NCBI GenBank assembly: GCA_900769555.1
Contig: CAAGHA010000070.1
Location: 3,435-67,434, forward strand
Reading direction: 5' to 3'
Length of the DNA: 64,000 bases
DNA from: Bacteroidales bacterium
Lineage (GTDB): Bacteria > Bacteroidota > Bacteroidia > Bacteroidales > Paludibacteraceae
Part shown: piece after piece, positions 40,216 to 49,922 of the stretch
Layout of the letters: each line of letters begins with the position of its first letter
Numbering within the stretch: position 1 is the first letter of the stretch
Position numbers and translations under genes: made by a program
Notes under the pieces: model-generated
What the model was told of the DNA's origin: nothing
The model's input: the letters and a program-made list of their open reading frames with translations, nothing else
The model's database searches: none

Positions 40216-40956
40216 ATGAGTTATAGAGAACAAATTGATATAGAAAGAATTCCTTCCCATGTAGCAGTAATTATGGATGGGAATGGAAGATGGGCAAAGA
40301 AACAAGGTCAAGAGCGTATTTTTGGTCATCATAATGGGGTTGATTCTGTAGATAAAGTCACGGAAGCTGCTGGTGAATTAGGTATTAAATACTTGACTTT
40401 GTATGCCTTTTCTACTGAGAATTGGAATCGTCCTGAAAGTGAAGTGTTGGGGCTAATGGAGATTTTGTCTTCAGCTCTTAAAAACAATATCAGTAAGATT
40501 ATGAAAAATAATGTCCGTCTTGTGATGATAGGTGATCGTTCGAGATTGTCAGAGTTAACCATTAAAAATATGGAAGAGGCGGAAGATATGACAAAAGACA
40601 ATACCGGTTTAACTCTTATTTTGGCTATAAGTTATTCTTCACGATGGGAGATTGTTGATGCAGTTAAGCAAATTGCCCATAAAGTGAAAATAGGTGAAAT
40701 ATGTGCGGAGGAAATTGATGAAAGAATTTTTTCTGACCATTTGGCAACGCGTAATATTCCGGATCCGGATTTATTAATAAGAACCAGTGGAGAATTGAGA
40801 ATAAGTAATTTCTTAATGTGGCAACTCTCATATTCGGAATTATATTTTACAGATATTTGTTGGCCTGAATTTAAGAAGGAAGAGTTTTATCAGGCCATTT
40901 TAGATTATCAAATGAGAGAGAGACGTTTTGGAAAGACAAGTGAACAGATTTCATAA
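40216..40956 (+). CDS. uppS: undecaprenyl diphosphate synthase (cis-prenyltransferase)
   Basis: 246 residues from the ATG at 40216; a TTG at 40210 overlapping the porG stop is not needed. It extends farnesyl-PP with eight isopentenyl units to C55-PP, the carrier for cell-wall precursors. The active site is HVAVIMDGNGRWAKKQG (about 16-32, with catalytic Asp), then FGHHNG, LTLYAFSTENWNRP (about 69-82) and DLLIRTSGELRISNFLMWQ (about 193-211). The stop TAA directly abuts the bamA ATG. Confidence 0.96.
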   Translation: MSYREQIDIERIPSHVAVIMDGNGRWAKKQGQERIFGHHNGVDSVDKVTEAAGELGIKYLTLYAFSTENWNRPESEVLGLMEILSSALKNNISKIMKNNVRLVMIGDRSRLSELTIKNMEEAEDMTKDNTGLTLILAISYSSRWEIVDAVKQIAHKVKIGEICAEEIDERIFSDHLATRNIPDPDLLIRTSGELRISNFLMWQLSYSELYFTDICWPEFKKEEFYQAILDYQMRERRFGKTSEQIS

Positions 40957-43710
40957 ATGATTGAAAGTATGCGAAATAGAATATTAATTTTCTTTGTTAT
41001 TACGTTGAGTTTGGTGGTTCAAGCTGTTTCTGCTAATGTTGTTCCATTGCCAATGGATACAACTAAAGTTGATGCTCAATGGAAGACAGAAGGAGATACG
41101 TTAACTTCATCTTTGCAGAATGATAAATCAAGCGAATTTGTCAAGGACGAAGAAGGATATGTCCCCACAATATCATATACGGATATTCCAAGAGAGTATG
41201 AAATTGCAGATATTACAGTAACCGGAGCTAATAATTTTGATAAATCAGTAATTATTGGCTATTCGGGTTTAAGTAAAGGTCAAAGAATTAAGGTTCCCGG
41301 AGATCAGATAAGTAAGGCAATAAGAAAATTTTGGAAGCAAGGATTGTTTTCAGATGTTAAGATTTCAGCGACAAAAATTGAGGGTGATAAAATTTGGTTG
41401 AATATAGCATTGAAGGCGAGGGAGCGAATATCAGATATCGTAATTCGAGGAATTAAAGAAAAGGATAAAGAGGATATGTTGAGTGCAATGGAGTTAAAAA
41501 AAGGCGGGCAAGCAACTCCTAACTTAATAGCGCGAACAAAAGCTGCTATAAAACGTCAAATGGCGGGTGATGGCTATAGAAATGCAGAGGTAAATATTTG
41601 GATGAAAGATGATCCCAAAGTAGCAGGTTCTGTGGTTGTGAATATTGATGTGGATAAGAAAGAAAAGGTAAAAGTTAATCGTATCTATATTTCTGGAATT
41701 TCTCAGATGGAAGAGAAAAAAATAAAACGGGCCATGAAGAAAACAAAAGAACGTGGTAAGTTGGTTAATATCTTCAAAACAAAGAAATTTATAGATGAGG
41801 AGTATAAGAATGATAAAAATCTCGCCATTGAAAAATTCAACGAGTTTGGGTTCCGCGATGCCGTTTTACTAAGTGATAGTGTTGTACCTGTGGAGGATAA
41901 TCGGGTAGATATCTATATGACATTTAATGAAGGTAAAAAATACTATTTTCGAGATATTATATGGGTCGGTAATACGATTTATTCAAATGATATTTTGTCA
42001 ACAGCGTTGGGGATAAAAAGAGGGGATGTTTATAATAGTAAATTATTGAATGATCGGTTGTTTGTAGATGAAGATGCCATGTCAAATCTATACTTAGACA
42101 ATGGTTATTTATTTTTCAATGTCGATCCAGTCGAAATTAATGTAGAGGGGGATTCTATAGATGTAGAATTGAGAGTATTTGAAGGGCGTCAGGCCGTGAT
42201 AAATAATGTAAGAATTAGTGGAAATGAAGCGATTTATGAGCATGTTATTCGAAGAGAATTGAGAACGAAACCCGGACAATTATTTAGTAAGTCCGATTTG
42301 CAACGTTCTGCTCGTGAATTAGCTGCTACAGGTCATTTTAATCCTGAAACGATGGATATACGTCCAGAACCGGATCCGGAAAATGGAACGGTTGATATTA
42401 TTTACAACTTGGAACAGAAGAAGAATGATCAGGTAGAATTGTCATTTGGTTGGGGTCAGACCGGTGTTACAGGTTCGTTAGGACTTAAATTTACCAATTT
42501 CTCTATGAGAAATATATTTAATAAAGATGCATATAGACCATTACCTCAAGGTGATGGACAAAATTTGTCATTGTCATTTTCAACGAATGCAAGGTATTAT
42601 ACATCTGCAAGTATTTCTTTTGTTGAACCATGGTTAGGCGGAACGAAACCGACTACTTTTTCTGCTTCATTATATTGGTCAAAGCAATCGGGGGTAAATA
42701 GTCAGTATTATTCAGAAAACTATTATAATAGTTTATATTATGATGATTATTCATATAGTTATGCTACCGCTGCCGATCCTGATAAGTATATAATGACTTT
42801 AGGTGGATCGATTGGAATCGGGAAAAGATTGAATTGGCCTGATGATTATTTTTCTATATATGGTGAGTTATCATTTCGTCATTATTCGTTGCAAAATTGG
42901 GTCTATTTGGACTTATCTGATGGGAAAGCGAATAATTTAAGTTTATCTGCAACTTGGAGCAGAAATTCTTTGGATAATCCTTATTATACGCGTAGAGGAT
43001 CAAAGTTTTCTTTGATGGTTCAGGCTACCCCTCCGTATTCCCTATTTAAAGATAATTCAAGGGTTGATGAGTTGGTTACTAAATTCAAAAATGGAAGTGC
43101 TACAGAGGAGTACAGAGGATTGAGTGCTGATGAGTATTCTGAAATGCAAGAGGAGTTGTATAAGTGGGTTGAGTATTATAAGGTAGAGTTTAAAGCTCAA
43201 ACATTTACACCATTGTCTAGTAACCAAAAACTAGTTTTGATGACCAGAGCGGAATATGGTTTTTTGGGGTACTATAACAAGAATAGAAGATCTCCGTTTG
43301 AGAGATATTACGTAGGAGGAGATGGAATGACAGGTTATAGTAGTACATATTCAACCACCGCCGTAAAAATGAGAGGGTATGGAAATGGCTCGTTAACTCC
43401 TGAAGACCCTATAACTGGTCGAGATGCAGGAAATATTTATACAAGATTATCGTTAGAGTTGAGATACCCATTGATGTTGGAAACAACAACAACGATTTAT
43501 TTGTTAGCATTTGCAGATGCCGGAAATGCATGGAGTGAATTCCATGATTTTAACCCATTTGATTTAAAAAGATCATTAGGGGTTGGTGTTAGAGTATTTC
43601 TTCCAATGTTAGGATTGATTGGAGTAGATTGGGGATATGGTTTTGATGATCCTTATCAAGTGGGAGAAGGTGGAAGTAATTTTCATTTTGTAATAGGTCA
43701 AGAATTCTAA
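40957..43710 (+). CDS. bamA: outer membrane protein assembly factor BamA
   Basis: 917 residues. A signal peptide (to about residue 29, QAVSA) is followed by five POTRA-type repeats (about 75-480; for example ADITVTGANNFDKSVIIGYS, VVINVDVDKKEKVKVNRIYI, INNVRISGNEAIYEHVI) and a C-terminal 16-strand barrel (about 490-917). The barrel carries the RGYG-type motif as MRGYGNGSL (about 805) and ends in Phe. BamA inserts beta-barrel proteins into the outer membrane with BamD. The ATG at 40957 touches the uppS stop; an ATG four codons on (40969) would also give a signal peptide. It is longer than E. coli BamA (810), mostly in the barrel loops. Confidence 0.94.
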   Translation: MIESMRNRILIFFVITLSLVVQAVSANVVPLPMDTTKVDAQWKTEGDTLTSSLQNDKSSEFVKDEEGYVPTISYTDIPREYEIADITVTGANNFDKSVIIGYSGLSKGQRIKVPGDQISKAIRKFWKQGLFSDVKISATKIEGDKIWLNIALKARERISDIVIRGIKEKDKEDMLSAMELKKGGQATPNLIARTKAAIKRQMAGDGYRNAEVNIWMKDDPKVAGSVVVNIDVDKKEKVKVNRIYISGISQMEEKKIKRAMKKTKERGKLVNIFKTKKFIDEEYKNDKNLAIEKFNEFGFRDAVLLSDSVVPVEDNRVDIYMTFNEGKKYYFRDIIWVGNTIYSNDILSTALGIKRGDVYNSKLLNDRLFVDEDAMSNLYLDNGYLFFNVDPVEINVEGDSIDVELRVFEGRQAVINNVRISGNEAIYEHVIRRELRTKPGQLFSKSDLQRSARELAATGHFNPETMDIRPEPDPENGTVDIIYNLEQKKNDQVELSFGWGQTGVTGSLGLKFTNFSMRNIFNKDAYRPLPQGDGQNLSLSFSTNARYYTSASISFVEPWLGGTKPTTFSASLYWSKQSGVNSQYYSENYYNSLYYDDYSYSYATAADPDKYIMTLGGSIGIGKRLNWPDDYFSIYGELSFRHYSLQNWVYLDLSDGKANNLSLSATWSRNSLDNPYYTRRGSKFSLMVQATPPYSLFKDNSRVDELVTKFKNGSATEEYRGLSADEYSEMQEELYKWVEYYKVEFKAQTFTPLSSNQKLVLMTRAEYGFLGYYNKNRRSPFERYYVGGDGMTGYSSTYSTTAVKMRGYGNGSLTPEDPITGRDAGNIYTRLSLELRYPLMLETTTTIYLLAFADAGNAWSEFHDFNPFDLKRSLGVGVRVFLPMLGLIGVDWGYGFDDPYQVGEGGSNFHFVIGQEF

Positions 43711-43726
43711 ACAAAAACAGATAGTT

Positions 43727-44242
43727 ATGAAGAAGATTTTATTTTTTACTTTTATGTTGTTGGGATGTGTTGCAAATGTTTCAGCGCAGAAAATAGCTGT
43801 GATAGATATGTCTTATCTATTAAAAAACATCCCTATGTATGAATCTGCTAATGAACAATTAAAGCAGGTTTCTCAAAAATGGCAAAAGGAGGTCGAAACG
43901 TTAAATGAAGAGGCTGAACTTTTGTATAAAAATTACCAAACAGAGTCTGTCTTTTTATCAGAAGAGATGAAGAGAAAAAAAGAGAATGAAATTGTTGCAA
44001 AAGAGAAACAAGCAAATGATTTAAAAAGAAATTATTTCGGGCCGGAAGGTGAATATTATAAGAAGAGAGAGAGCTTGATGAAACCTATTCAAGATGAAAT
44101 CTATGTAGCAGTAAAAGATGTTGCAGATACAAAAGGTTATCAAGTGGTATTAGATAAATCCAGCAGCCAAAATCTTATCTATTTTTCAGTTAAAGTTGAC
44201 ATAAGTGATGAGGTCCTTGAAAAGTTAGGTTATTCAAAATAA
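43727..44242 (+). CDS. OmpH/Skp family periplasmic chaperone (first copy)
   Basis: 171 residues. A signal peptide (1-20, NVSAQ) is followed by KIAVIDMSYLLKNIPMYESA and a long coiled coil (about 45-115) rich in Lys/Glu, then a C-terminal strand region (VVLDKSSSQNLIYFS). Skp-type trimers hold unfolded outer-membrane proteins in their tentacles on the way to BamA. It starts 16 bp after bamA. The duplication with the next gene is normal for Bacteroidetes, though the copies share only modest identity and could hold different clients. Confidence 0.93.
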   Translation: MKKILFFTFMLLGCVANVSAQKIAVIDMSYLLKNIPMYESANEQLKQVSQKWQKEVETLNEEAELLYKNYQTESVFLSEEMKRKKENEIVAKEKQANDLKRNYFGPEGEYYKKRESLMKPIQDEIYVAVKDVADTKGYQVVLDKSSSQNLIYFSVKVDISDEVLEKLGYSK

Positions 44243-44281
44243 TTTTTATATTTGCAGAACGTTTAATTAATAAGATAGAAA

Positions 44282-44788
44282 ATGAAAAAATTAGTGTTTG
44301 GATTGCTATTGGCAATCATTCCAGTTGTAGTTAGTGCTCAAAATACTCAAGTTAAGTTAGGATACTTGGATGTTCAAACTTTGTTTATGGCTATGCCGGA
44401 ATCAATGGAAATAGACTCGACGCTTAAAAAATTGGTTGCTCAGCATGAAAATGAGGTTAAGAGAATGGAAGATGAGTATACTCGTAAGTTGATAGAGTAC
44501 AAAGAAGGTGAAGTAGGATGGGATGAAACAATTAAGAAAAATAGAATGGAAGAGTTGCAAACATTGCAAACAAAGATGCAAAACTATTATCAACAAGCGC
44601 AAATGATGTTGCAACAAAAGCAAGAGCAATTACAAGCTCCGATAAGAGAGAAACTTCGTAAAACAATCGAAGAGGTCGGTGCAGAAAATGGATTTTTGTA
44701 CATTTATGATTTAAATGCATTGTTGTATAAATCTCCGGATGCAATTGATGTTACACCTTTGATGAAGAAAAAATTAAATATTAAGTAA
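44282..44788 (+). CDS. OmpH/Skp family periplasmic chaperone (second copy)
   Basis: 168 residues. Signal peptide (1-19, VVSAQ), then KLGYLDVQTLFMAMPES, a coiled coil (about 45-125) with a Gln-rich stretch (LQTLQTKMQNYYQQAQMMLQ) and a C-terminal segment FLYIYDLNALLYKSPDAIDV. Same fold as the preceding gene. It lies 39 bp after that gene and 22 bp before a terminator that ends the porG operon. Confidence 0.92.
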   Translation: MKKLVFGLLLAIIPVVVSAQNTQVKLGYLDVQTLFMAMPESMEIDSTLKKLVAQHENEVKRMEDEYTRKLIEYKEGEVGWDETIKKNRMEELQTLQTKMQNYYQQAQMMLQQKQEQLQAPIREKLRKTIEEVGAENGFLYIYDLNALLYKSPDAIDVTPLMKKKLNIK

Positions 44789-44810
44789 GTATTATTTAAG
44801 TTGATATATT

Positions 44811-44850
44811 GAGGTTGTGCCGAATTTGATTTGTCACGACCTCATTTTTT
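44811..44850 (+). terminator. terminator of the porG-ompH operon
   Basis: GAGGTTGTG (44811-44819) and CACGACCTC (44835-44843) pair with one G-T wobble; seven T follow. An alternative murI start at 44817 would lie inside this stem, which is why the ATG at 44862 is used. Confidence 0.85.
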
Positions 44851-44861
44851 TAAATTGTTTT

Positions 44862-45713
44862 ATGTCATTATATCCGCTGAAAGCAGGTCCAATTGGAGTC
44901 TTTGATTCTGGGTATGGAGGATTGACGATTCTCGAAAAAATTAGAGAATTAATGCCTCAGTATGATTATCTTTATTTGGGGGATAATGCGCGAACTCCTT
45001 ATGGAACAAGATCATTTGATGTTGTGTATGAATTCACGCGTCAGTCGGTGGAAAAATTATTTAGTTTAGGGTGTCCATTGGTTGTTTTAGGATGTAATAC
45101 AGCATCAGCGAAAGCACTGAAAACGATCCAACAAAATGATTTACCTGAATGGAATCCAGAAAAACGAGTGTTGGGGGTTATTCGTCCAACAGTTGAGTCT
45201 ATTGCTAAAGTGACAAAGACTAAGCATGTCGGAGTTTTAGGAACAGTTGGAACAATTCAGTCAATGTCCTATCCGATTGAGATTGCAAAATTATCTCCGG
45301 AAATTGTTGTTTCCGGACAGGCATGTCCTCTTTGGGTTCCATTGGTAGAAAATGCAGAATATGATTCTGATGGAGCTGATTATTTTGTAAAAAAATATAT
45401 TGATGAGATTTTAGAAAAAGATCCAGTTATTGATACATTAATTTTAGGATGTACGCATTATCCTTTGTTGTTACCTAAAATTAAAAAGTATCTTCCTAGA
45501 AATGTAAATATAGTATCTCAAGGTGCTATTGTTGCAACCTCATTGAAAGATTATTTGAGCAGACATGTAAGTTTAGAAAAACATATAACTAGAGGAGGTA
45601 CTTGTCATTTTTACACTACTGAATCTGTGGAGAAATTTCAAAAATCAGCAGAGATTTTTTTAAATGAACACGTTTGCGTTGAACATATAAAATTAAGTTC
45701 TTCAAAAAGATAA
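44862..45713 (+). CDS. murI: glutamate racemase
   Basis: 283 residues from the ATG at 44862. It converts L- to D-glutamate for peptidoglycan. The two catalytic Cys lie in VLGCNTASAKALKTI (about 75-89) and LILGCTHYPLLLPKIKK (about 189-205). The N-terminus PIGVFDSGYGGLTILEKI and YLYLGDNARTPYG are also diagnostic. It follows the terminator by 12 bp, so it either depends on readthrough or has a promoter overlapping the hairpin. Confidence 0.96.
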   Translation: MSLYPLKAGPIGVFDSGYGGLTILEKIRELMPQYDYLYLGDNARTPYGTRSFDVVYEFTRQSVEKLFSLGCPLVVLGCNTASAKALKTIQQNDLPEWNPEKRVLGVIRPTVESIAKVTKTKHVGVLGTVGTIQSMSYPIEIAKLSPEIVVSGQACPLWVPLVENAEYDSDGADYFVKKYIDEILEKDPVIDTLILGCTHYPLLLPKIKKYLPRNVNIVSQGAIVATSLKDYLSRHVSLEKHITRGGTCHFYTTESVEKFQKSAEIFLNEHVCVEHIKLSSSKR

Positions 45714-45775
45714 TAACTTGATTGTAATCTTAACAGAAATTACAAAGATTCTCTTTATAATTCACTGAAAATATT

Positions 45776-45783
45776 TACCTTTG
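45776..45783 (+). promoter_or_regulatory. predicted -7 box for typA
   Basis: TACCTTTG fits TAnnTTTG, 22 bp before the typA ATG. No TTTG at -33; a CTTTATA lies near. Confidence 0.5.
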
Positions 45784-45805
45784 CACTCTGATAAATATAA
45801 TTAAG

Positions 45806-47614
45806 ATGGAGATTCAAAAAATCAGGAACGTGGCAATTATTGCCCATGTCGATCATGGTAAAACTACCCTTGTAGATAAAATGTTGTTAGCTGGTAAATT
45901 GTTTAAAGAACATGAAAAACCAGGTGCATTAATGTTAGATAATAACGATTTGGAACGAGAACGCGGTATAACAATCGTTTCAAAGAATGTATCAATCAGA
46001 TATAAAGATTATAAAATTAATATTATAGATACGCCGGGGCACTCTGATTTTGGTGGAGAGGTAGAGCGTGTATTAAATATGGCTGATGGAGTTTTACTTT
46101 TAGTAGATGCTTTTGAAGGTCCTATGCCCCAAACTAGATTTGTGTTGCAAAAGGCACTTCAGTTGGGTTTGAAGCCTATCGTTGTGATAAATAAGGTAGA
46201 TAAACCTAATTGTAGACCCGATGAAGTTCAAGAAGAGGTATTCGATTTAATGTTTAATTTAGATGCAACGGAAGAACAATTGGATTTTCCTACCATCTAT
46301 GGATCTGCTAAAAACAATTGGATGTCAGACGATTGGAATGTTCCGCGAGAAAACGATATAACCCCGGTCTTGGATGCGATTATTAAGCATATACCTGAAC
46401 CAAGAATATTGACAGGAACACCTCAAATGTTGATAACATCATTGGATTTTTCATCCTATGTTGGTCGAATTGCTATTGGACGAATCCATCGAGGATCATT
46501 GGCAGAGTCTCAAGATTTGTCGTTGGTAAAAAGAGATGGTTCGGTTAAGAGGGTAAAAATAAAAGAATTAAGGGTATTTGAAGGTTTTGGTCAAGCATGT
46601 GTAAGAGAGGCTAACTGTGGTGAATTGTGTGCATTAGTAGGTATTGAAGGATTTGATATTGGTGATACTATATGTGATTTAGAGAATCCGGAGCCACTTC
46701 CACCTATAGCAATAGATGAGCCAACCATGAGTATGGTTTTTGCAGTTAATGATTCACCCTTCTTTGGAAAAGAAGGAAAATTTGTAACCTCAAGACATAT
46801 TAATGATCGATTAGTAAAAGAATTGGATAGAAATCTAGCTTTGAAGGTTGAGAAAGATCCGACATCTGATAAATGGACAGTTTTTGGTCGAGGAGTACTT
46901 CATTTGTCAGTTTTGATTGAAACGATGAGACGTGAAGGTTATGAGTTGCAAGTTGGTCAGCCTCAAGTTATTTTCAAAGATATTGATGGTGAAAGATGTG
47001 AACCTATGGAGCAGTTGACAATCGATTTACCAGATGAAGTTTCTGGTAAAGTTATAGAGATGGTGGCAGTCCGTAAGGGAGATATGGTATCAATGGAAAG
47101 AAAAGGAGATAGAGTTCATTTGGAGTTTGTAATTCCATCTAGAGGAATTATAGGTTTAAGAACGAACGTATTGACTGCAACAGCAGGAGAAGCTGTGATG
47201 GCTCATCGATTCTTGGAATATCAACCTTATAAGGGCGAAATAGAGAGAAGGACGAATGGTGCATTAATTGCGATGGAGTCAGGAACTGCCTTTGCATATG
47301 CGCTGGATAAACTTCAGGATCGTGGTAAGTTCTTTATCAACCCACAAGATGAAGTTTATGCTGGACAAGTGGTAGGGGAGCATTGTAAGGATAATGATAT
47401 TGTTGTAAATGTGACGAAATCTAAGCAGTTAACCAATATGCGTTCTAAAAGTTCAGATGACAAAGCTCGTATTATACCGCCTATTATTTTCTCATTGGAA
47501 GAAGCGTTGGAATATATCCGAGAAGATGAGTATGTGGAGGTAACTCCAAACTCAATAAGACTCCGTAAGATATTGTTGGATGAGAACGAGAGAAAGAGGG
47601 CAAGTCGAGTGTGA
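45806..47614 (+). CDS. typA: ribosome-associated GTPase TypA/BipA
   Basis: 602 residues, standard length. It is a translational GTPase of the EF-G family that acts on 50S assembly and stress adaptation. G1 is AHVDHGKTTLVDKML (about 13-27), G2 RERGIT (about 51-56), G3 DTPGHSDFGGEVERVL (about 76-91), G4 NKVDKP (about 131-136). EF-G-like domains III and V follow, with the TypA-specific C-terminal domain around AYALDKLQDRGKFFINPQDE (about 490-510). It ends 45 bp before the glycan operon. Confidence 0.97.
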   Translation: MEIQKIRNVAIIAHVDHGKTTLVDKMLLAGKLFKEHEKPGALMLDNNDLERERGITIVSKNVSIRYKDYKINIIDTPGHSDFGGEVERVLNMADGVLLLVDAFEGPMPQTRFVLQKALQLGLKPIVVINKVDKPNCRPDEVQEEVFDLMFNLDATEEQLDFPTIYGSAKNNWMSDDWNVPRENDITPVLDAIIKHIPEPRILTGTPQMLITSLDFSSYVGRIAIGRIHRGSLAESQDLSLVKRDGSVKRVKIKELRVFEGFGQACVREANCGELCALVGIEGFDIGDTICDLENPEPLPPIAIDEPTMSMVFAVNDSPFFGKEGKFVTSRHINDRLVKELDRNLALKVEKDPTSDKWTVFGRGVLHLSVLIETMRREGYELQVGQPQVIFKDIDGERCEPMEQLTIDLPDEVSGKVIEMVAVRKGDMVSMERKGDRVHLEFVIPSRGIIGLRTNVLTATAGEAVMAHRFLEYQPYKGEIERRTNGALIAMESGTAFAYALDKLQDRGKFFINPQDEVYAGQVVGEHCKDNDIVVNVTKSKQLTNMRSKSSDDKARIIPPIIFSLEEALEYIREDEYVEVTPNSIRLRKILLDENERKRASRV

Positions 47615-47659
47615 TGGTTTAAGTTTATTAGTTTGGGTGGTTAATTAAAAAATGAGACA

Positions 47660-49111
47660 ATGGTAAACAAGAATTTTTGTATGAGTTCATATTTGGCTTT
47701 TCGTTATATCGAAAGAGAGGATATGGATTTTTATGAGGGATATTTTCATAAAAACATTCCTCTTCCCAACTCTTCACAATTTACCTATGTTAGAACTGTA
47801 GACGATATTGATTCGGCGATACAAAACGTTTTCAATTCAATTTCTACTGAAAAATTGGGTATTTGTTTGTCTGGAGGAATGGATTCAGCAATCCTTGCGT
47901 CGTATATGCGAGGATGTGATGCGTATACGTTTAGATTTCTTGGAGGTGAATTTCAGCAAGAAGAATTAAGTCGGGCTGAGTATTATGCGCAATATTATGG
48001 TTTGAAGTTGCATTATGTAGATATAGATTGGAAAACGGTTGAGCAATATTTGCCTATTGTATTGAGAGCTAAAAATGCGCCTGTTCATTCAATAGAACCG
48101 CAGTTGTATCAACTCGCAATACAAGCAAAGAAAGATGGAATTACTCGTTTAATTGTAGGAGAGAGTAGTGATTTGATATTTGGAGGGATGGATCAGTTAT
48201 TGTCTCAAGATTGGACATTGGAAGACTTTCAGAAGCGTTATACGTTTTTAGAACCACAAGAAGTTTTGAAAGAAGCCGTTGATATGTCGTATTTATATGA
48301 GCGCTATAGGGTTGGTAATAAAATAGATTTCTTGAAATTTATGGATGATGTATTTAGTAGGGAGTCGTCTAGTTCTTATTATAATGCATTTGGTGCAGCG
48401 AATATTTCATATACTGACCCTTATGCGTTATTACGAATGATTGAACCTCTAGATCTACATAAAGTCCGGAATGGAGAATCAAAATATTTAATCAGAGAGT
48501 TGATGAAGAAGAAATATCCTGAAATTCCAGTTCCAGATAAAGTGCCAATGCCTAGACCTGTAGATAAGTATTTTAAAGATTGGAGTGGTCCAACTCGTCC
48601 GGAATTTAAAAGAGATTTAGATATGAGTAGGTTTACAGGAAATCAAAAATGGCAATTATACTGTTTAGAACAATTCTTAAACTTATATGAACCTTTAAAG
48701 ATTGGTTATACCACAGGAGTGTATGATCTTTTTCATGTAGGTCATCTTAATTTATTACGTAAAGCTAAGCAATTTTGTGATTTTTTAATAGTAGGAGTTT
48801 CAACAGATGAGTTGGTGAGTTATAAGCATAAACAAGCGGTTATTCCATTTGAAGAGCGAAAGGAAATTGTAGGAGCAATTAAGTATGTTGATGAAGTGGT
48901 GGTTCAAGATAATATGAATAAAATGGAAGCTTGGGAAAAATTTCATTTTGATATTATGTTTGTTGGAGATGATTGGAAAGGAACGGAGAAGTGGAATAAA
49001 ATAGAGGCAGATTTACGTAAAAAAAATATTGAAGTAGTTTATTTCCCATATACGAAAGGGACATCTTCGACGATTATAAATGAAACGTTGAACAAATTAA
49101 GGAATACATAG
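47660..49111 (+). CDS. fusion: asparagine-synthase-like PP-loop domain + glycerol-3-phosphate-type cytidylyltransferase
   Basis: 483 residues with two domains. The N-terminal part (about 40-300) is an ATP-pyrophosphatase of the asparagine-synthase type, with PP-loop LGICLSGGMDSAILASYM (66-83) and a further conserved VGESSDLIFGGMD (166-178). It lacks the N-terminal glutaminase domain, so it would need another nitrogen source or do another adenylation. The C-terminal part (about 345-475) is a TagD-like cytidylyltransferase with YTTGVYDLFHVGHLNLLRKA (350-369, HVGH 359-362) and TKGTSST (465-471), the counterpart of RTEGISTT. CDP-glycerol or a related CDP-activated group is the likely product, used by the LicD protein next door. 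Start: the ATG at 47660, with another at 47681. I do not know a characterised protein with this fusion. Confidence 0.8.
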   Translation: MVNKNFCMSSYLAFRYIEREDMDFYEGYFHKNIPLPNSSQFTYVRTVDDIDSAIQNVFNSISTEKLGICLSGGMDSAILASYMRGCDAYTFRFLGGEFQQEELSRAEYYAQYYGLKLHYVDIDWKTVEQYLPIVLRAKNAPVHSIEPQLYQLAIQAKKDGITRLIVGESSDLIFGGMDQLLSQDWTLEDFQKRYTFLEPQEVLKEAVDMSYLYERYRVGNKIDFLKFMDDVFSRESSSSYYNAFGAANISYTDPYALLRMIEPLDLHKVRNGESKYLIRELMKKKYPEIPVPDKVPMPRPVDKYFKDWSGPTRPEFKRDLDMSRFTGNQKWQLYCLEQFLNLYEPLKIGYTTGVYDLFHVGHLNLLRKAKQFCDFLIVGVSTDELVSYKHKQAVIPFEERKEIVGAIKYVDEVVVQDNMNKMEAWEKFHFDIMFVGDDWKGTEKWNKIEADLRKKNIEVVYFPYTKGTSSTIINETLNKLRNT

Positions 49112-49112
49112 A

Positions 49113-49922
49113 ATGGAAGAGGATTTTTCTAACTACAATGGAGAAGGGACTTACTTAAGACGTTTGCAATGTCGGTTGCTTGAGTTGTTGAAGAATATTG
49201 ATGTAATATGTAGAAGACACGATATTCCATATTGGATAGATTTTGGAACTTTATTAGGAGCTGTACGACACAAGGGATTTATTCCGTGGGATGATGATAT
49301 AGATATAAGTGTGTTAGAATCGGATTATGATAGATTAAGAAAGGTCTTGATTGCAGAATTACCTCCAACTATGGCTTTTCAGGATTCAACAACTGATTCG
49401 TATGTATTTTGTCCTTATGGACGGGTTAGAGATAAGAAGTCTTATTGTTATTATTCAAAGTTTGTGAAGCAAAAGGAACAGGGATGTTGGATAGATATTT
49501 TTAAGTACTATGACATTCCGTCAGCGAAATCAAAAAAAATTGTGGATTATTTTTATAGACGAGCCTATAGAGAAATTCATCACTATGGGGATGTAACTTA
49601 CAATTCAAAAATTAAAATTACCCTTAATAAGGTTATTGCATATTTAATTTATCCTATATCTGCTTTAGCTGTAGATTTTTTAGGAGTTTTTGCTAGATTA
49701 ATAAAGTCTAATTTATATGGACGGTATTCTACAACAGATCACACCTATAAAAAGGAACATATTTTCCCGCTTGTTGAAATTGAATATGAAGGTCATCTTT
49801 TTTATGCACCTAAGGATTATGATGCGCATTTAAAAAGAATTTATGGTAATTATATGGATATTCCTCCCGTTGAAAAAAGAGAACAATTATTAGATGTCGA
49901 AAAAATAGAATTTTATGAATAA
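49113..49922 (+). CDS. LicD family phosphotransferase
   Basis: 269 residues. The LicD motif YWIDFGTLLGAVRHKGFIPW followed by DDDIDI (about 41-66) carries the metal-binding Asp residues, and the CWIDIFKYYDIPS segment (about 127-139) is also typical. LicD proteins transfer phosphocholine or other phospho-alcohols from CDP carriers to surface sugars. The gene begins 1 bp after the fusion gene, so the CDP-activated substrate is probably made by that cytidylyltransferase. A hydrophobic stretch (about 168-190) may bind the membrane. It overlaps the next gene by 8 nt. Confidence 0.88.
   Translation: MEEDFSNYNGEGTYLRRLQCRLLELLKNIDVICRRHDIPYWIDFGTLLGAVRHKGFIPWDDDIDISVLESDYDRLRKVLIAELPPTMAFQDSTTDSYVFCPYGRVRDKKSYCYYSKFVKQKEQGCWIDIFKYYDIPSAKSKKIVDYFYRRAYREIHHYGDVTYNSKIKITLNKVIAYLIYPISALAVDFLGVFARLIKSNLYGRYSTTDHTYKKEHIFPLVEIEYEGHLFYAPKDYDAHLKRIYGNYMDIPPVEKREQLLDVEKIEFYE

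Noticed and set aside
41000..43710. TamA instead of BamA
   Set aside because: Five POTRA repeats and the position between uppS and two ompH genes fit BamA; TamA has three POTRA repeats and pairs with TamB, which is absent here.
44817..44861. Upstream extension of murI
   Set aside because: It would start within the stem of the operon terminator and adds 15 residues absent from the family N-terminus.
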